Origin: Fusicatenibacter_A intestinipullorum
GTDB taxonomy: Bacteria > Bacillota > Negativicutes > Acidaminococcales > Acidaminococcaceae
DNA: 64,000 bases
NCBI GenBank assembly: GCA_019117495.1
Contig: DWZP01000026.1
Span: 8,913-72,912 of the forward strand
Direction of reading: 5' to 3'
Part shown: positions 25,648-33,574 of the stretch, piece after piece
Layout of the letters: each line of letters starts with the position of its first letter
How positions within the stretch are numbered: the first letter of the stretch is position 1
Notes under the pieces: generated by a model
What the model was told of the DNA's origin: nothing
The model's input: the letters and a program-made list of their open reading frames with translations, nothing else
Database searches by the model: none
Program-made: the position numbers and the translations under genes

Positions 25648-26544
25648 ATGAAAAAATTTTGGGCGCTGCTGTTGATAACAGTGGTGTTTATTGTTTCCGG
25701 ATGCGGCAGTGCAGGCAACGGCAAAACTGCGGACGGAAAAATTACGGTTGCGGCCAGTTTTTACCCAATGGCAGAATTTGCCCGCGCAGTCGGCGGCAGC
25801 CATGCGGAAGTTTACACAATGATTGGCGACGGTATAGAGCCTCACGACTGGGAACCTTCGGCACGCGATTTAACGCGCCTTGCCAAAGCAAAAGTGTTTG
25901 TGTATAACGGCGGCGTGGAACCGTGGGCACAGCCTGCGCTGGACGCCGTTGCGGATGAAGGCGTGCTGCCTGTTGAAGCCGGCAAAGCGTTTATGGCGGA
26001 ACAAAACAGCAGGCTCGACCCGCACTTCTGGTTAAGCCCGCGCAAAGCGGAAAACGAGGTTCTGGCTGTGCGCGATGCTTTTATAAAGGCAGACCCGGCT
26101 AATGCTGCCGCCTACGAAAAAAATGCTGCGGATTACATTGAGCACCTTAAAGAACTGGACAGGAAAATGGCTGCTGTTACGCAAAACGCGCAGATTAGAA
26201 CTTTTGTTACCACGCATGCGGCATTTGGGCATCTGGCAGCAGATTACGGCTTGAAACAGATTTCCATTATGGGGCTGTCACCGCAGTCGGAGCCTTCTCC
26301 GGCAGCGCTGAACAAACTGGTTGGCGTTATGCATGCGGAAAATATTAAATACGTGTTTTTTGAAACACTGGTAAGCCCGCGCATTGCCGAAAGCATTGCC
26401 GCGGAAGCAGGAGCGCGCACCCTTGTGCTTGACCCGATTGAGGGTTTGAGCGGGGAAGGCCGCCGCAGCGGTGATGACTATTTAAAAATTATGGAGCGCA
26501 ATATTAAAAACCTTGAAATTGCGTTAAACGGTAAAGAAGAATGA
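25648..26544 (+). CDS. znuA: Zinc/manganese ABC importer binding lipoprotein (ZnuA-like)
   Basis: The 298-residue lipoprotein precursor has a lipobox FIVSGC (Cys19) and the cluster A-I metal-receptor fold. Candidate metal ligands are the His in DGIEPHDWEPS, in LDPHFWLSP and in TTHAAFGHLA, plus an Asp/Glu near LDPIEGLS. The long His-rich loop common in ZnuA is missing, so manganese or another divalent metal is also possible. ATG 25648 follows AAAGGAGCT. It overlaps the ATPase gene by four bases, and the order receptor-ATPase-permease is standard for this class. Confidence 0.88.
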   Translation: MKKFWALLLITVVFIVSGCGSAGNGKTADGKITVAASFYPMAEFARAVGGSHAEVYTMIGDGIEPHDWEPSARDLTRLAKAKVFVYNGGVEPWAQPALDAVADEGVLPVEAGKAFMAEQNSRLDPHFWLSPRKAENEVLAVRDAFIKADPANAAAYEKNAADYIEHLKELDRKMAAVTQNAQIRTFVTTHAAFGHLAADYGLKQISIMGLSPQSEPSPAALNKLVGVMHAENIKYVFFETLVSPRIAESIAAEAGARTLVLDPIEGLSGEGRRSGDDYLKIMERNIKNLEIALNGKEE

Positions 26545-27260
26545 AAACGGTTATTGAAATAGAAAAACTTGGTTACAGCTATGGCGAAGGCTGGATTTTA
26601 AACGATTTGTCGCTGAAAATCGAACAGGGTGATTTTGTTGCCGTCATCGGTCCTAACGGGGCAGGTAAAAGTACGCTGCTTCGCCTGCTGGCTGGAATTT
26701 TAAAACCTGCGCAGGGGCGCATTGCCATTTTTGGGCAGGACAGGGAAAACTTTACGGCGTGGGATAAAATAGGCTATGTGCCGCAGAACCCGGCGCGCCA
26801 GCACAGGGCGTTTCCCATAAGCGTAAGGGAAGTGGTATCGCTCGGGCGTTTAAGCGGCGGCAGTATGTTTCAGCATTATACGCATGAGGACAAAGCCGCG
26901 GTAGATGATATTATAGAACGGTTTTCGTTAAAAGAACTGGCGCACCGCAAAATAGGCGAACTGAGCGGCGGCCAGCAGCAGCGCGTGTATTTGGCAAGGG
27001 CCATGGTGCGCAGCCCGCAGCTGCTTTTGCTTGACGAACCTGCAACCGGCGTTGACCCTGACGCAAAAGAAGAACTTTATACCATGCTTGGCGAAATCAA
27101 CCGCGGGCAGGGCGTAACGATAGTTATGGTTTCGCACGATTTGGAGCTGGCGGTAAAGGTTTGCAAAAACGCGCTGTGCCTTGACCATAACATCTGCTTT
27201 TGGGGCGATGTGCACCAGGCGCTTGTGCACAGGCATAAGCACGGTTATTTTTACAGATAG
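26541..27260 (+). CDS. znuC: Zinc/manganese ABC importer ATPase (ZnuC-like)
   Basis: The 239-residue ATPase has Walker A (GPNGAGKST), Q-loop (VPQNPARQHRAF), signature (LSGGQQQRVYLARAM), Walker B (LLLLDEPATGVDPDAK) and the switch His (VSHDLELA). It starts inside the last codons of the receptor gene (ATGA overlap), so translation is coupled. Sequence pattern and neighbours place it with ZnuC/MntB ATPases. Confidence 0.92.
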   Translation: MKTVIEIEKLGYSYGEGWILNDLSLKIEQGDFVAVIGPNGAGKSTLLRLLAGILKPAQGRIAIFGQDRENFTAWDKIGYVPQNPARQHRAFPISVREVVSLGRLSGGSMFQHYTHEDKAAVDDIIERFSLKELAHRKIGELSGGQQQRVYLARAMVRSPQLLLLDEPATGVDPDAKEELYTMLGEINRGQGVTIVMVSHDLELAVKVCKNALCLDHNICFWGDVHQALVHRHKHGYFYR

Positions 27261-27271
27261 AGGTAAGAGAA

Positions 27272-28135
27272 ATGTTGGAAATGTTTTCTGCGGGATTTAT
27301 GCAAAGGGCGTGGATAGCCGGGCTGATTGTAGCCGTTATCTGCCCGCTGATAGGCAGCTTTCTGGTGCTGCGCCGCCAGTCGATGATTGGCGACGGGCTG
27401 GGGCATATTGCCTTTGCAGGCGTGGCGGGCGGCGCGCTTTTGGGTGCGCAGCCGGTGGTAAGCGCGGCACTGGCAACCGTTGCGGGCGCACTTGTTATAG
27501 AAAAAGTGCGCAGCAGGCTTAATACTTTTTCCGAAATGGTGCTGGCCATCTTTTTTTACAGCGGTATCGGGCTGGCGGTAATCTTCAGCAGCATGAACCG
27601 TATGGGCGGTTTTAATTTAAGCAGTATCCTGTTCGGCAGCTTAATGACCATCAGCACAAGCGATTTATGGGTGGTGGCGGTGCTCGGGCTGTTTGCCTGC
27701 GCGTTTACGGTGGTATTTTACCGCCCGCTGCAATACATTACCTTTGATGAAACTTCCGCGCGCGTGGCAGGGCTGCCGGCGGGCAGGCTTAATGTATGGC
27801 TGGCGGTGCTTACGGCGCTGACGGTTGCGCTTTCCATGCGCATTGTCGGGTTGCTTTTGGTATCGGCCATGATGGTTATACCAGTTGCCTGTGCGCTGCA
27901 ATCGGCACGCAGCTTTGCGGGCACCATTATCGGCGGCATTATTTATGGCATTATTACGGTCAGCGCCGGGCTGACGGTATCATATTACGCAGACCTTGCG
28001 CCGGGCGGCACAATAGTGCTTACCGGAACGGCTTTGTTTATTTTAAGCTGCCTGAAAAGCAGCATGGTTAAGGAAGATGCAGCGCCGCAGGCGGATTGCT
28101 GCCATCACCATGGGGGAGAAAATGAGAAAGGTTGA
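27272..28135 (+). CDS. znuB: Zinc/manganese ABC importer permease (ZnuB-like)
   Basis: The 287-residue protein has about eight hydrophobic segments and the ABC-3 permease signature regions: GSFLVLRRQSMIGDGLGHIAFAGVAGGALLG and ALSMRIVGLLLVSAMMVIP. The C-terminus ends in a short Cys/His segment (ADCCHHHG) that could bind metal. GAGGTAAGAG precedes ATG. The PHP gene starts 14 bases before its stop, which places that gene in the same transcript. Confidence 0.92.
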   Translation: MLEMFSAGFMQRAWIAGLIVAVICPLIGSFLVLRRQSMIGDGLGHIAFAGVAGGALLGAQPVVSAALATVAGALVIEKVRSRLNTFSEMVLAIFFYSGIGLAVIFSSMNRMGGFNLSSILFGSLMTISTSDLWVVAVLGLFACAFTVVFYRPLQYITFDETSARVAGLPAGRLNVWLAVLTALTVALSMRIVGLLLVSAMMVIPVACALQSARSFAGTIIGGIIYGIITVSAGLTVSYYADLAPGGTIVLTGTALFILSCLKSSMVKEDAAPQADCCHHHGGENEKG

Positions 28136-28940
28136 TTTGCATATTCACAGTACGGCGTCCGATGGTACATGGACGCCGCAGGAACTTGTAAATGCCGCGC
28201 AGGCCGCAGGGCTTGGCCTTATTGCCGTTACGGACCACGACAGCACGGCCAATGTGGCGGAAACCATGCGTATTGCTGCTGCCAGCGGCATTAAATGCCT
28301 TCCGGGCGTAGAGGTGTGCTCCACAAAGGACGGCATGTCGTTTCATATTTTGGGTTACGGCATTGATACGGCCAATAGGCCTTTGCAGGAACTGCTGGCA
28401 CATAATACGTATCTTTTGGAGAAAAAAGACGACGACAGCGTTCAGCTTTTAATTAAACAGGGCTGGCCGCTCGATTTTAAAGAGTTTCAAAATTACACTT
28501 ACGACCGCAGGCGCGGCGGGTGGAAATCGCTGGCTTACCTGATTGACAAAGGCTTGTGCAGCGGCGTGAACGATTTTTTTAAACGCATTTTTACTGCGGA
28601 AAACGATTTGGGCTTCCCCGAGTTTCCGCCTATCAGCGAAGTTATTGCGGCAATTCACGGTGCGGGCGGCGCTGCGCTGTGCGCCCATGCGGCAAGCGCG
28701 TTCCACGGGCCGGGGCTGGCACAGACTCTGGTGGAATTGATTGAAGAGCCCTTTGACGGTTTTGAATGTTACCATTCCGGGCACAGCGAGGAAGACACGC
28801 AGCTTCTTTTAACGCACTGCCGTGCGGAGGGCATGCTTATCAGCGGCGGCAGCGACTGCCACGGCAGTTTTGTTCCTTCGCGCCATCTCGGCAAGCCTGA
28901 TGTGTACGAAACGGACATCTTTTTACCCGGCCTTGTTTGA
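28122..28940 (+). CDS. PHP-domain metal-dependent phosphoesterase
   Basis: The 272-residue protein has the PHP metal-site motifs in order: DLHIHSTASDGTW (HxH), VTDHDST, GVEVCSTKDGMSFHILGY, a central His in CAHAASAFHGPG, and the late SGGSDCHG. Such proteins hydrolyse phosphoesters, for example 3',5'-nucleotide bisphosphates or histidinol phosphate. I start it at ATG 28122 because MRKVDLHIHS is the usual beginning and GGGGGAG precedes it; an upstream start would give an unrelated Arg-rich leader. Its overlap with the zinc permease gene suggests the importer may supply its metal cofactors. Confidence 0.87.
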   Translation: MRKVDLHIHSTASDGTWTPQELVNAAQAAGLGLIAVTDHDSTANVAETMRIAAASGIKCLPGVEVCSTKDGMSFHILGYGIDTANRPLQELLAHNTYLLEKKDDDSVQLLIKQGWPLDFKEFQNYTYDRRRGGWKSLAYLIDKGLCSGVNDFFKRIFTAENDLGFPEFPPISEVIAAIHGAGGAALCAHAASAFHGPGLAQTLVELIEEPFDGFECYHSGHSEEDTQLLLTHCRAEGMLISGGSDCHGSFVPSRHLGKPDVYETDIFLPGLV

Positions 28941-28958
28941 AATACTGGCATAAAATAA

Positions 28959-28997
28959 CCCTCTTTACCGGCTTTGGCTGATAAAGAGGGCTTTTTT
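28959..28997 (+). terminator. Terminator of the zinc importer-PHP operon
   Basis: CCCTCTTTA and TAAAGAGGG pair around an interior hairpin, followed by CTTTTTT. The T-run overlaps the stop of the convergent MATE gene. Confidence 0.9.
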
Positions 28998-30309
28998 ATG
29001 TGCGGTAAGGAAATTTTTTCAGCAGCGAAGGCACAAATATTAATAAAAAACCGCTGCGGGCAATGTAAAATACCAGAAAGGCCAGCCACAGGCCGCTGTT
29101 GCCTAATTCCGGCACAAGCGCGGCTTTGGCAAGCAGGTAGCTTGCCGCTGTAAACAGCATGGAAATGCAGATGGGCGTTGTTTGCAGAGTACCGTTAAAA
29201 ACGCCGTAATAAACAATGCCCAGCGCCGATAAAACCGGGAAGAAAACTATAAACATATCATATCTGTTTACGGCAGCAAGAATTTGCGGCAGGCCGGTAA
29301 AAAGCCAGGCAATTTTAGCGCGCCATACAAAGTAAATGCCTGTCTGCAAAAAGGCTGCTGCCAGCGACTGTACGGCACTGATTTTTAATGTGCTTTGCAG
29401 CAGTTTTTTGTTGCCTTCACCGGCGGCAATGCCGGCGTAAATGGCTGCTGCCTGCGAAAAGCCTGTAAAAATATCGCCCATAACGTACTGAATTTGCATT
29501 AAAATGGAGTTTGCCGCTAAAATTTCGCCGCCGAAGGCAGAGCTTTGCGACATAAAGGTATTAATCATTATCAGCATGCACAGGGTGCGGATGGCAAGAT
29601 GCCCGCTGCAGTTAAGCAGTTTGGCAAAATCCTGCCCGCTGAAAAGCTGTGCAGGACTTACGGTTTTTAAAGAACATGGCCTGCTTTTGTAAAATCCGTA
29701 CAGCGCAAGAACTGCCGTCAGGATGTTTGCAAGAGCGGAAGCCGCAGCCACACCGGCAACGCCAAGGCCGCAGCCGTAAACCAGTATAAATGCCAGCAGG
29801 GCGTTGGCAATGTTTGCCGTAAGCCCCACTGCGACGGAAAAACGCACCTGCATAATGCCCGCCAGCCAGCCCTGCGCCGTTTGGTAAAATAGGGCGGCAG
29901 GCACGGTGTAAACAATAATGTTAAAATAAAGGCGCATAAAAACCAGTGTTTCGGCAGGCGGGTTAAAAAACTGCACAGCCGCGTTAAAAATATGGTTTTG
30001 CAAAAGTATTATAACAAGCCCTATACCGCAGGCAAGAATGCTGCCACGCAAAAAGGCGCATAATTCCTCCTGCTTGTTGCCGCTGCCCAGTGACTGCGAG
30101 GCAAAGCCGGAGGCCGTGAGCCCGAGAAAGTTAAACAGCCAGAAGATAGTGCTGAAAATGACTGAACCGAGCGCAACGGAGTTAATGTAATGATAGCTGC
30201 CGAGCCCGCCCGCAATGGCGGTATCAACGGCGCCGATAAGCGGCACGGATACGGAAGCTGCTGTAAACGGCAGGCTGGTTATTAAAAATTTTTTGTGCGT
30301 TAGCTTCAT
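28996..30309 (-). CDS. MATE family efflux transporter, DinF-like
   Basis: The 437-residue protein has about 12 hydrophobic segments and the DinF-branch MATE pattern: N-terminal LPFTAASVSVPLIGAVDTAIAG and 'LNFLGLTASGFASQSLGSGN'-like stretches. It differs in branch from the MATE protein at 532. DinF proteins protect against oxidative or cationic compounds in some bacteria. It is divergent from the TetR-type regulator at 30466, which is therefore a candidate repressor. Its T-run-rich terminator is shared with the convergent operon. Confidence 0.88.
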   Translation of the reverse strand: MKLTHKKFLITSLPFTAASVSVPLIGAVDTAIAGGLGSYHYINSVALGSVIFSTIFWLFNFLGLTASGFASQSLGSGNKQEELCAFLRGSILACGIGLVIILLQNHIFNAAVQFFNPPAETLVFMRLYFNIIVYTVPAALFYQTAQGWLAGIMQVRFSVAVGLTANIANALLAFILVYGCGLGVAGVAAASALANILTAVLALYGFYKSRPCSLKTVSPAQLFSGQDFAKLLNCSGHLAIRTLCMLIMINTFMSQSSAFGGEILAANSILMQIQYVMGDIFTGFSQAAAIYAGIAAGEGNKKLLQSTLKISAVQSLAAAFLQTGIYFVWRAKIAWLFTGLPQILAAVNRYDMFIVFFPVLSALGIVYYGVFNGTLQTTPICISMLFTAASYLLAKAALVPELGNSGLWLAFLVFYIARSGFLLIFVPSLLKKFPYRT

Positions 30310-30465
30310 TTTACTGCCTTTTTACCTTAATTAACAAACAAAGTGTATGATAAAAAACGGTTCATCTGTTATAATTATAGTAAGCAGTAAAGCCTCGGGG
30401 CAATAAACAAATCGGTGCAGATGTGCGTTAATGTACATTTTTTTAAATTTGTGCGGGGTGAGATA

Positions 30466-31026
30466 ATGGACAGGCGTCAGCAAAAAACACGCGCGGCAAT
30501 TTTTGAAGCCTTTACTGAGCTTTTGGCGGTAAAAAGCTATAATAAAATAACTGTGCAGGAAATAATTGAAAAAGCCAACATCGGGCGCAGCACTTTTTAT
30601 GCGCATTTTGAAACGCGTGACGATTTGGTAAAAGCACTGTGTGATGATTTGTTCCAACATGTGTTTTCCAAAGCATTGGAAGCAGAAAAAACTCACGATT
30701 TTTCACTGGCGGGCGGCGGGTACCATATTATTCTGGTACATATTCTTTACCACCTGCGCGACAGCCGCAAAAACGTATCGGCACTGCTGGCAGGCGAGAG
30801 CAGTTTGTTTTTAAAATACCTTAAAAACTATTTCTGCGAGTACATAAATAATTATCTGCTGCCGGGGCTGCCTCATCACAAAAACCTTCTGCCCGGAGAT
30901 TTTCTGCTGAACCATATAACTTATTCGTTTGTAGGCCTTTTAATGTGGTGGATTAAAAACGACTGGCAGAATCCGCCCGAAGAAATGGCGCAGTATTTTG
31001 AAAAAACGGTACTGCCGTTAATTTAA
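30466..31026 (+). CDS. TetR/AcrR-type transcriptional regulator
   Basis: The 186-residue protein has an N-terminal TetR helix-turn-helix (MDRRQQKTRAAIFEAFTELL...YNKITVQEIIEKANIGRSTFYAHFETRDDLVKAL, about 1-55). Its C-terminal ligand domain resembles the TetR_C_33/YfiR-like group that often binds small drugs. ATG 30466 follows GGGGTGAG; a longer frame upstream lacks a ribosome-binding site. It lies between a divergent MATE pump and a co-directional DUF362 gene 24 bases downstream. It may repress both and itself, but no clean dyad was identified. Confidence 0.87.
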   Translation: MDRRQQKTRAAIFEAFTELLAVKSYNKITVQEIIEKANIGRSTFYAHFETRDDLVKALCDDLFQHVFSKALEAEKTHDFSLAGGGYHIILVHILYHLRDSRKNVSALLAGESSLFLKYLKNYFCEYINNYLLPGLPHHKNLLPGDFLLNHITYSFVGLLMWWIKNDWQNPPEEMAQYFEKTVLPLI

Positions 31027-31050
31027 GCGTAAAATTATGGAGGGATGATT

Positions 31051-32184
31051 ATGGAGAAAGCAAAGGTTTATTTTACCGACATGCGTACAGGCTACGGAGG
31101 GCTGAGCCTGCCGCAGAAACTGGCAAAACTTATTAAAGCGGCCGGCATCGGCAATATTGATTTCAACAAAAAGTTTGCCGCCATTAAAATTCATTTCGGC
31201 GAACCCGGCAACGTATCGTATTTGCGCCCTAACTATGCCAAGGCTGTGGCCGATGTTGTAAAGGAATTCGGCGGCATGCCGTTTTTAACGGACTGCAATA
31301 CTTTGTATGTAGGCCGCCGAAAGCATGCGCTGGAGCATATTACCGCAGCTTATGAAAACGGGTTCAGCCCCTTTTCCACAGGCTGCCACGTAATTATTGC
31401 CGACGGGTTAAAGGGCACGGACGAGGCTTATGTCCCTGTTCCCGGCGGTGAAGTTGTAAAAGAAGCCAAAATCGGCAAAGCACTGATGGATGCCGATATT
31501 ATCATCAGCCTGAACCATTTTAAAGGGCATGAAGCGGCGGGCTTTGGCGGAGCTATTAAAAATATCGGCATGGGCGGCGGTTCGCGTGCCGGTAAAATGG
31601 AAATGCACCATGACGGCAAACCGCAGGTTGACCAGAGCAAATGTATCGGCTGCCATGCCTGCGAGCGTATCTGCGCCCACGGCGCGCCGGTTATTGAAAA
31701 CAAAAAAGCTCACATCGACTGGGATAAATGCGTTGGCTGCGGGCGCTGCATTGGCGCATGCCCCATGGATGCCGTTAATCCGCCGGAAGCTAGTGCCAGC
31801 ATGGAAATGCTTAACAAACGCATGGCCGAATATGCGTGGGCAATTCTGGCAGGCAGGCCGCATTTCCATATCAGCCTGATTGTAGACGTATCGCCTTACT
31901 GCGACTGCCACGCCGAAAACGATGCGCCGGTTGTGCCGGATATCGGCATGCTGGCATCGTTTGACCCTGTTGCATTGGACCAGGCCTGCGCCGATTTGGT
32001 AAACGCAGCGCCGGTAATGCAAAACTCCATTTTGGCAGAGCATATTGCCGCCGACCCGGAAGAAGCAGCCAAGCATGACCATTTCCATAATATTACTCCG
32101 GAATCGGAATGGAAGGCTTGCCTTGAACATGCAGAAAAAATCGGCATGGGTACGCGCAGTTACGAACTTATTACAGTAAAATAA
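31051..32184 (+). CDS. DUF362 protein with two 4Fe-4S clusters
   Basis: The 377-residue protein has an N-terminal DUF362 domain (to about residue 185, with KIHFGEPGNVSYLRP and NHFKGHEAAGFGGAIKNIGMG) and a ferredoxin module (about 190-245). The module carries C-x2-C-x2-C-x3-C in CIGCHACERICAH and a second cluster in CVGCGRCIGACP. A C-terminal DUF362 part follows. Such proteins are common in anaerobes and may be reductases or electron carriers; no substrate is known. ATG 31051 is chosen because GGAGGG abuts the ATG two codons earlier. Probably co-transcribed with the TetR gene. Confidence 0.88.
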   Translation: MEKAKVYFTDMRTGYGGLSLPQKLAKLIKAAGIGNIDFNKKFAAIKIHFGEPGNVSYLRPNYAKAVADVVKEFGGMPFLTDCNTLYVGRRKHALEHITAAYENGFSPFSTGCHVIIADGLKGTDEAYVPVPGGEVVKEAKIGKALMDADIIISLNHFKGHEAAGFGGAIKNIGMGGGSRAGKMEMHHDGKPQVDQSKCIGCHACERICAHGAPVIENKKAHIDWDKCVGCGRCIGACPMDAVNPPEASASMEMLNKRMAEYAWAILAGRPHFHISLIVDVSPYCDCHAENDAPVVPDIGMLASFDPVALDQACADLVNAAPVMQNSILAEHIAADPEEAAKHDHFHNITPESEWKACLEHAEKIGMGTRSYELITVK

Positions 32185-32200
32185 CCATGCAAAAAATAAA

Positions 32201-32236
32201 AAGAGAAGCATATCATAACAGATGTGCTTCTCTTTT
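32201..32236. terminator. Bidirectional terminator
   Basis: AAGAGAAGCA and TGCTTCTCTT form a ten-pair stem, extended by ATC/GAT, with TTTT on one side and an A-run on the other. It separates the convergent DUF362 and M14 genes. Confidence 0.85.
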
Positions 32237-32248
32237 GCTGTTTTATGG

Positions 32249-33214
32249 TTAATCTTCGTTGTGTATTTTGCCGTAAGCCAGCAGTACAGTTCCCTGCGGT
32301 GCGGAAAGCGCCGGGCATACATACAGTACAATGCCGCTTTGCTTTGCGTAATAGGTTTTTAACGTTTCGCCGAATAAATCGGTTGTGCGGCCGAGAATCT
32401 GCCCTTCTTCCACAAAATCGCCGCTGTGGATATGATGAAGCCAGCAGCCTGTTTCCTGCGCTTCAAGGTAAATAATATCCGTTACGTCACGCGGTATATA
32501 GCGCCGCGGTTTTACCGGCTCGTTAAGAAGGCCTAGCTTGCGCATAATATTTTTCAGGTCAGACTTATATTCTTCTATGTCTTCATGCAGGCACAGCCCT
32601 GCGCCGCCGCGCTCAATTAAAAGCGAAGGCAGACCGGTGGAAGCAGCGTAGTTATAGGCGCCGCCCGTTGCCATTGAACGCACCATATATTCCACGTTTA
32701 ATACCTTGGCAACGCTGCGGGCTTTTGCCGCCAGTTCCTCTGTCGGCTGGCCGGGATAATAAACATAGGGGTGCAGGCTTTCGTGAATATCGCCGCTGTG
32801 CAGGTCAACGTAAAAATCTGCCAGAGGGAAGAAGCTGCTGCTGATTAAGCCGGCGGTTTTTTCGGATAAAGTGCCGTCAGGGTTGCCGGGAAATACACGG
32901 TTTAAGTTTTTGCCGTCCTCCGGCACGATAAATTCGCGGCGCGCCCAGAAGCCCTGTATATTAACGGGGTGAAGCATTATCAGGCTGCCGTGAATTTCCT
33001 GCGGGTCAAGGCTGCGGCCAAGCTCCATGGCGGCGGCAATGCCGGGGTATTCACCGCCGTGAATGCCTGCCGTTACCAGAAGGGTGGGACCGTCGAAAGC
33101 GCCGTTTATAATTGTTAATGGTATTTCTATTTCAGTGCCGGGTACAGGCAGCATGGTGCGCAGCTTGCTGCCGCGGCAGATTGTAAGGCCACATACGGAT
33201 AAAGTATCGGACAC
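32249..33214 (-). CDS. M14-family succinylglutamate desuccinylase/aspartoacylase-like protein (copy 1)
   Basis: The 321-residue protein has the AstE/AspA fold of zinc carboxypeptidases. Zinc ligands are the His and Glu in TAGIHGGEYPG and the His in DLHSGD. The substrate-binding Asn-Arg pair is in NLNRVFPG, and the catalytic Glu in LLIERGG. A C-terminal biotinyl-lipoyl-like beta domain follows (EEGQILGRTTDLFGE). Such enzymes remove acyl groups from amino acids or peptides. GTG 33214 is chosen because AAAGGAG sits eight bases before it; ATGs further upstream would swallow that site. It is divergent from the ATP-grasp operon, which contains two more members of the family. Confidence 0.87.
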   Translation of the reverse strand: MSDTLSVCGLTICRGSKLRTMLPVPGTEIEIPLTIINGAFDGPTLLVTAGIHGGEYPGIAAAMELGRSLDPQEIHGSLIMLHPVNIQGFWARREFIVPEDGKNLNRVFPGNPDGTLSEKTAGLISSSFFPLADFYVDLHSGDIHESLHPYVYYPGQPTEELAAKARSVAKVLNVEYMVRSMATGGAYNYAASTGLPSLLIERGGAGLCLHEDIEEYKSDLKNIMRKLGLLNEPVKPRRYIPRDVTDIIYLEAQETGCWLHHIHSGDFVEEGQILGRTTDLFGETLKTYYAKQSGIVLYVCPALSAPQGTVLLAYGKIHNED

Positions 33215-33260
33215 AAAATCAGCTCCTTTTAAGTAATTGTACTTGCTAAATGCATTATTC

Positions 33261-33289
33261 ATTATAACATTAATAATAATTTACTGCAA
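33261..33289 (-). promoter_or_regulatory. Promoter of M14 copy 1
   Basis: Minus-strand TTGCAG (33289-33284) and TATAAT (33266-33261) are 17 bases apart, about 47 bases before the GTG. Confidence 0.65.
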
Positions 33290-33443
33290 ATAAATATCAA
33301 TTAAAATATCATCACTAATAAAATGATATACCCATAGGGGTATGGCTAAAGTAAAAATTTGCCGGGTTGGCGCAGCTTTTATATTTAAGCTGTAAAATCA
33401 AATGCAAATAATAGCCAAATGTAATTTATTGGCGCACATATAA
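33290..33443. other. Divergent intergenic region, no gene seen
   Basis: Between the two divergent promoters is AT-rich DNA with the palindrome-like ATACCCATAGGGGTAT near 33328-33343, which could be an operator. No open frame is supported. Confidence 0.4.
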
Positions 33444-33472
33444 TTGACTAAACATACAAAAACAATTATAAT
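33444..33472 (+). promoter_or_regulatory. Promoter of the ATP-grasp operon
   Basis: TTGACT (33444-33449) and a perfect TATAAT (33467-33472) are exactly 17 bases apart, one of the best promoters in the window. The expected start point is within about ten bases of the hairpin at 33481. Confidence 0.75.
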
Positions 33473-33480
33473 ATGTTAAA

Positions 33481-33520
33481 AGAGGCAAAGGAGCCGTAAC
33501 CGGTTTCCTGTGCCTCTTTT
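33481..33520 (+). terminator. Promoter-proximal terminator/attenuator hairpin
   Basis: AGAGGCA pairs with TGCCTCT, and after one mismatch AGGA pairs with TCCT, with TTTT at the end. It begins about where transcription should start, so most transcripts would be about 40 bases unless read-through occurs. The ATP-grasp Shine-Dalgarno lies 40 bases further on. Confidence 0.7.
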
Positions 33521-33574
33521 GTTTTATATGTTCAGAAAGCTGCTGATGAAATTTTTAGAGTGGGGGGATTTATA

